A model generated the notes under the pieces. It was not told the DNA's origin. It made no database searches and worked only from the letters and a program-made list of their open reading frames with translations. The position numbers and the translations under genes are program-made. From assembly GCA_963704035.1 (NCBI GenBank), contig CAVPGR010000004.1, positions 1,054,001 to 1,118,000 on the forward strand: 64,000 nucleotides of DNA, written 5' to 3'. The DNA is from JAOSJL01 sp963704035. Lineage in GTDB: Bacteria; Actinomycetota; Acidimicrobiia; IMCC26256; JAOSJL01. This document shows, piece by piece, positions 62,086 through 64,000 of the stretch (the first letter of the stretch is position 1; each line of letters begins with the position of its first letter).

Positions 62086-63960
62086 CGGAGTCGGGTTCTC
62101 GGCGACGTGGACGACGGCGTCGCCGCGGCCGACCAACGGATGATTCGTCATTCCGATCACAAGACCCGGTACCGGCGCGCGGATGACGGATTCCTCGCGA
62201 CCGAGCGCGTCGGTCACGATCCCGATCGTCTGTCGACGCTCGACGACCTCGCCGAGCTCGGTCTCGAGCCGCAGGATTCCGCCGCGGGGCGACCGGAGCC
62301 AACGGCTCCGGCGCGCTTCGACCACCTCACCGTCGGTCGAACCGAGTCCGGACGTCATCTCGAGCTCGTCCAGCACCGAGAGCACTCCGCGGGTACCCAC
62401 CGCGATCGCCTCCTCGTCGAAGCGCTCGGCCTCGCCACCCTCGAACAACAGGACGCGCACCCCGCGTTTGGTGGCGGCCGCCCGCAGCGAGCCGTCGCGA
62501 GTCTGGGCGTGCAACACGAACGGCGCGCCGAAGCGGCCCGCGAGCTCTCTCGTGCGCTCGTCGTCGAGGTCTGCGCGGATCTGCGGGAGGTTGGAGCGGT
62601 GGTTCGATCCGGTGTGGAGGTCGATGCCGAGCTCGCAGCGGTCGACGACCTCGGTGAGAAGCAGGTGAGCCAGCTGCGACGCGAGCGAGCCGCGGCGCGA
62701 GCCGGGGAACGAGCGGTTCAGATCGCGTCGGTTCGGGAGGTAGCGGTTTCCCTCCACGAACCCGAACACGTTGACCACGGGAACAGCGATCAGCGTGCCC
62801 TCCAGGGATTCGGGTTCGATCGCCGCCAGGACGCGACGACAGATCTCGACGCCGTTGATCTCGTCGCCATGGATCGCCGCGCTGATCCACACCGTCGGGC
62901 CCGGCTCCGAACCCACGATGACGGCAACGGGAAGCGACATCCACGTTCCGGTGGGAAGACGGGCGACCGGGAGCTCCACGTCGGTACGTCGCCCGCGTGG
63001 AGCGTCGGTACCTCCGAGCCTCATGACGGAGTCCGGGGTATCGGAGGAAGGGGTCGATTCCGCGGTGTCGATCTTGGCAGCGCGCGGTCTGGCCTGGCGT
63101 TCGATGAACTCGATGATCGTGCCGGCGACGTCGACTCCGGTGGCGCGCTCGACTCCCTCGAGCCCGGGTGACGAGTTCACCTCGAGGACGACCGGACCGT
63201 GGTTTGAGCGCATCAGATCCACGCCTGCCACGTTGAGACCCATCGTGCGGGCGGAACGCACGGCGGTGCTCCTCTCCTCGGGTGTGAGCTTGACCTTCTC
63301 GATGCTGCCGCCCCTGTGGACGTTGGAACGGAACTCGCCTTCTGGCGCCGTTCGTTGCATCGCGGCGACGACCTTGCGCCCCACCACGAACGCTCTGATG
63401 TCGCTGCCGCCGGCCTCTTCGATGTACTCCTGGATGAGGATGTTCGCATCGAGCTGGCGAAACGCTTCGATGACCGCCTTCGCCGACTTGCGTGTCTCGG
63501 CGAGCACCACGCCCATGCCCTGGGTGCCCTCGAGCAGCTTGATCACGACGGGAGTACCGCCCACCGCGTCGATGAGACCGTCGATGTCGCGCGTGAAGTT
63601 CGCGAAACCCGTGACGGGCAGCCCGACACCCGCGCGGGCGAGGAGCTGAAGAGAGCGGAGCTTGTCGCGGCTGCGCGTGATCGCCTGCGACTCGTTGACC
63701 GGACGTGTTCCCGTCATCTCGAACTGTCTGACAACTGCGGCGCCGTAGAAGGTGTGAGGCGCACCGATGCGCGGGATGACGGCGTCGTACACCTCGAGGT
63801 GCTCGCCTCGGAAGATGACCGCCGGCTTGTGCGACGTGATGTTCATGTAGAGACGTAGATAGTCGACGACGCGGATCTCGTGGCCGCGTTGCTCGCCGGC
63901 CTCGACAAGCCGTCGCGTCGAGTAGAGCTTCTGGTTCCTGGAGAGGACGAGGATCTTCAC
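62059..63960 (-). CDS. RimK-type ATP-grasp ligase fused to AstE/AspA-type deacylase
   Basis: 633 residues from the GTG at 63960. Residues 1-300 are RimK-like: MKILVLSRNQKLYSTRRLVE, RIGAPHTFYGAAVVRQFE, VVIKLLEGTQGMGVVLAE, ILIQEYIEEAGGSDIRAFVV, VAGVDLMRSNHGPVVLEVNS, which adds Glu or related residues to proteins such as S6. After a linker of about 40 residues, residues 345-630 show SAAIHGDEINGVEICRRVL, NRRDLNRSFPG, GIDLHTGSNHRSNLPQ and LFEGGEAERFDE, the zinc His/Glu/His set of succinylglutamate desuccinylase/aspartoacylase. The two are usually separate neighbouring genes. A joint role in making and trimming a peptide-like modification is inference. Confidence 0.85.
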   Translation of the reverse strand: MKILVLSRNQKLYSTRRLVEAGEQRGHEIRVVDYLRLYMNITSHKPAVIFRGEHLEVYDAVIPRIGAPHTFYGAAVVRQFEMTGTRPVNESQAITRSRDKLRSLQLLARAGVGLPVTGFANFTRDIDGLIDAVGGTPVVIKLLEGTQGMGVVLAETRKSAKAVIEAFRQLDANILIQEYIEEAGGSDIRAFVVGRKVVAAMQRTAPEGEFRSNVHRGGSIEKVKLTPEERSTAVRSARTMGLNVAGVDLMRSNHGPVVLEVNSSPGLEGVERATGVDVAGTIIEFIERQARPRAAKIDTAESTPSSDTPDSVMRLGGTDAPRGRRTDVELPVARLPTGTWMSLPVAVIVGSEPGPTVWISAAIHGDEINGVEICRRVLAAIEPESLEGTLIAVPVVNVFGFVEGNRYLPNRRDLNRSFPGSRRGSLASQLAHLLLTEVVDRCELGIDLHTGSNHRSNLPQIRADLDDERTRELAGRFGAPFVLHAQTRDGSLRAAATKRGVRVLLFEGGEAERFDEEAIAVGTRGVLSVLDELEMTSGLGSTDGEVVEARRSRWLRSPRGGILRLETELGEVVERRQTIGIVTDALGREESVIRAPVPGLVIGMTNHPLVGRGDAVVHVAENPTPLTSSEVPS

Positions 63961-64000
63961 GAGATCCCCTCGGGTTTGCCCATGCGAAAGGAGCGTCCCG
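63957..64000 (-). CDS. C-terminal end of an upstream gene (partial)
   Basis: A frame entering from the right edge ends RMGKPEGIS with TGA overlapping the GTG of the RimK fusion (GTGA). Only 14 residues are visible. In other genomes rimK is often preceded by an ATP-dependent zinc protease/RimB-like gene; this cannot be tested here. Confidence 0.35.
   Translation of the reverse strand, partial: GRSFRMGKPEGIS

Overview
The window is a high-GC chromosomal segment around a replication origin. The order gyrA-gyrB-dciA-recF-dnaN-[oriC]-dnaA-rpmH-rnpA-yidD-yidC-jag-rsmG-parS-parA-parB-cwlM-trxA-trxB-antisigma-sigma-...-murJ-DUF6049 is the one seen around oriC in Mycobacterium and other Actinobacteria. 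With the DUF3566 gene and tRNA-Ile beside gyrA, it points to an actinobacterium. A deep-branching, Acidimicrobiia-like lineage is my guess, from the overall feel of the proteins; the genus cannot be read from this sequence.

Layout. (1) 1-9.1 kb is accessory and decayed. A full tRNA-Ala(TGC) at 5436-5509 and a 46-bp copy of its 3' half at 725-770 bracket a 4.7-kb segment, as expected for an integrated element. It holds a truncated merR, a thioredoxin-like gene, a secreted esterase, and a tetR/haloalkane dehalogenase pair with several frameshifts. Beyond the tRNA come remnants of an endonuclease-like gene, a DUF6777 lipoprotein, a PKD/LPXTG surface protein, a Fic gene and a padR/membrane-protein pair. 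(2) 9.1-14.4 kb: a duplicated-repeat secreted protein with a collagen-like tail, an MprAB-like two-component system, a membrane GAF protein, a saccharopine-dehydrogenase-like gene, and tRNA-Ile. (3) 14.4-31.3 kb: the replication, ribosome-maturation, membrane-insertion and partition cluster. GyrA carries a 349-residue intein with a LAGLIDADG endonuclease motif. oriC lies between dnaN and dnaA and two parS sites lie between rsmG and parA. (4) 31.3-44.4 kb: cell-wall, redox and stress genes (cwlM, trxA, trxB, anti-sigma, ECF sigma, Ser/Thr kinase, DegV, MurJ, DUF6049), then GNAT, a histone-deacetylase-like hydrolase and a PilT ATPase.

(5) 44.5-62.0 kb is the most unusual part: thirteen consecutive minus-strand genes of about 400 codons. 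Each encodes a lipoprotein whose mature part is exactly seven copies of a roughly 54-residue blade. The missing strand of the seventh blade sits directly after the lipidated Cys, which predicts a seven-bladed beta-propeller closed by a velcro strand. Six near-identical sigma70-type promoters (TTGAC[AG]-N17/18-TAGCGT) divide the array into short transcription units. An HTH/nucleotidyltransferase pair with a palindromic operator is inserted between the last two members. Near-identical adjacent blades show recent duplication or gene conversion. (6) 62.0-64.0 kb holds a RimK-type ATP-grasp ligase fused in frame to an AstE/AspA-type deacylase; the promoter of the first array gene overlaps its 3' end.

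Single-base frameshifts are scattered through the window (gyrA, the histidine kinase, the kinase upstream of the sigma factor, four propeller genes) and dense in 3.7-9.0 kb. Those in essential genes such as gyrA are most easily explained as sequence errors; the dense ones may be real decay. I have marked each. Coordinates read directly from the bases rather than from a reading frame may be off by one or two.
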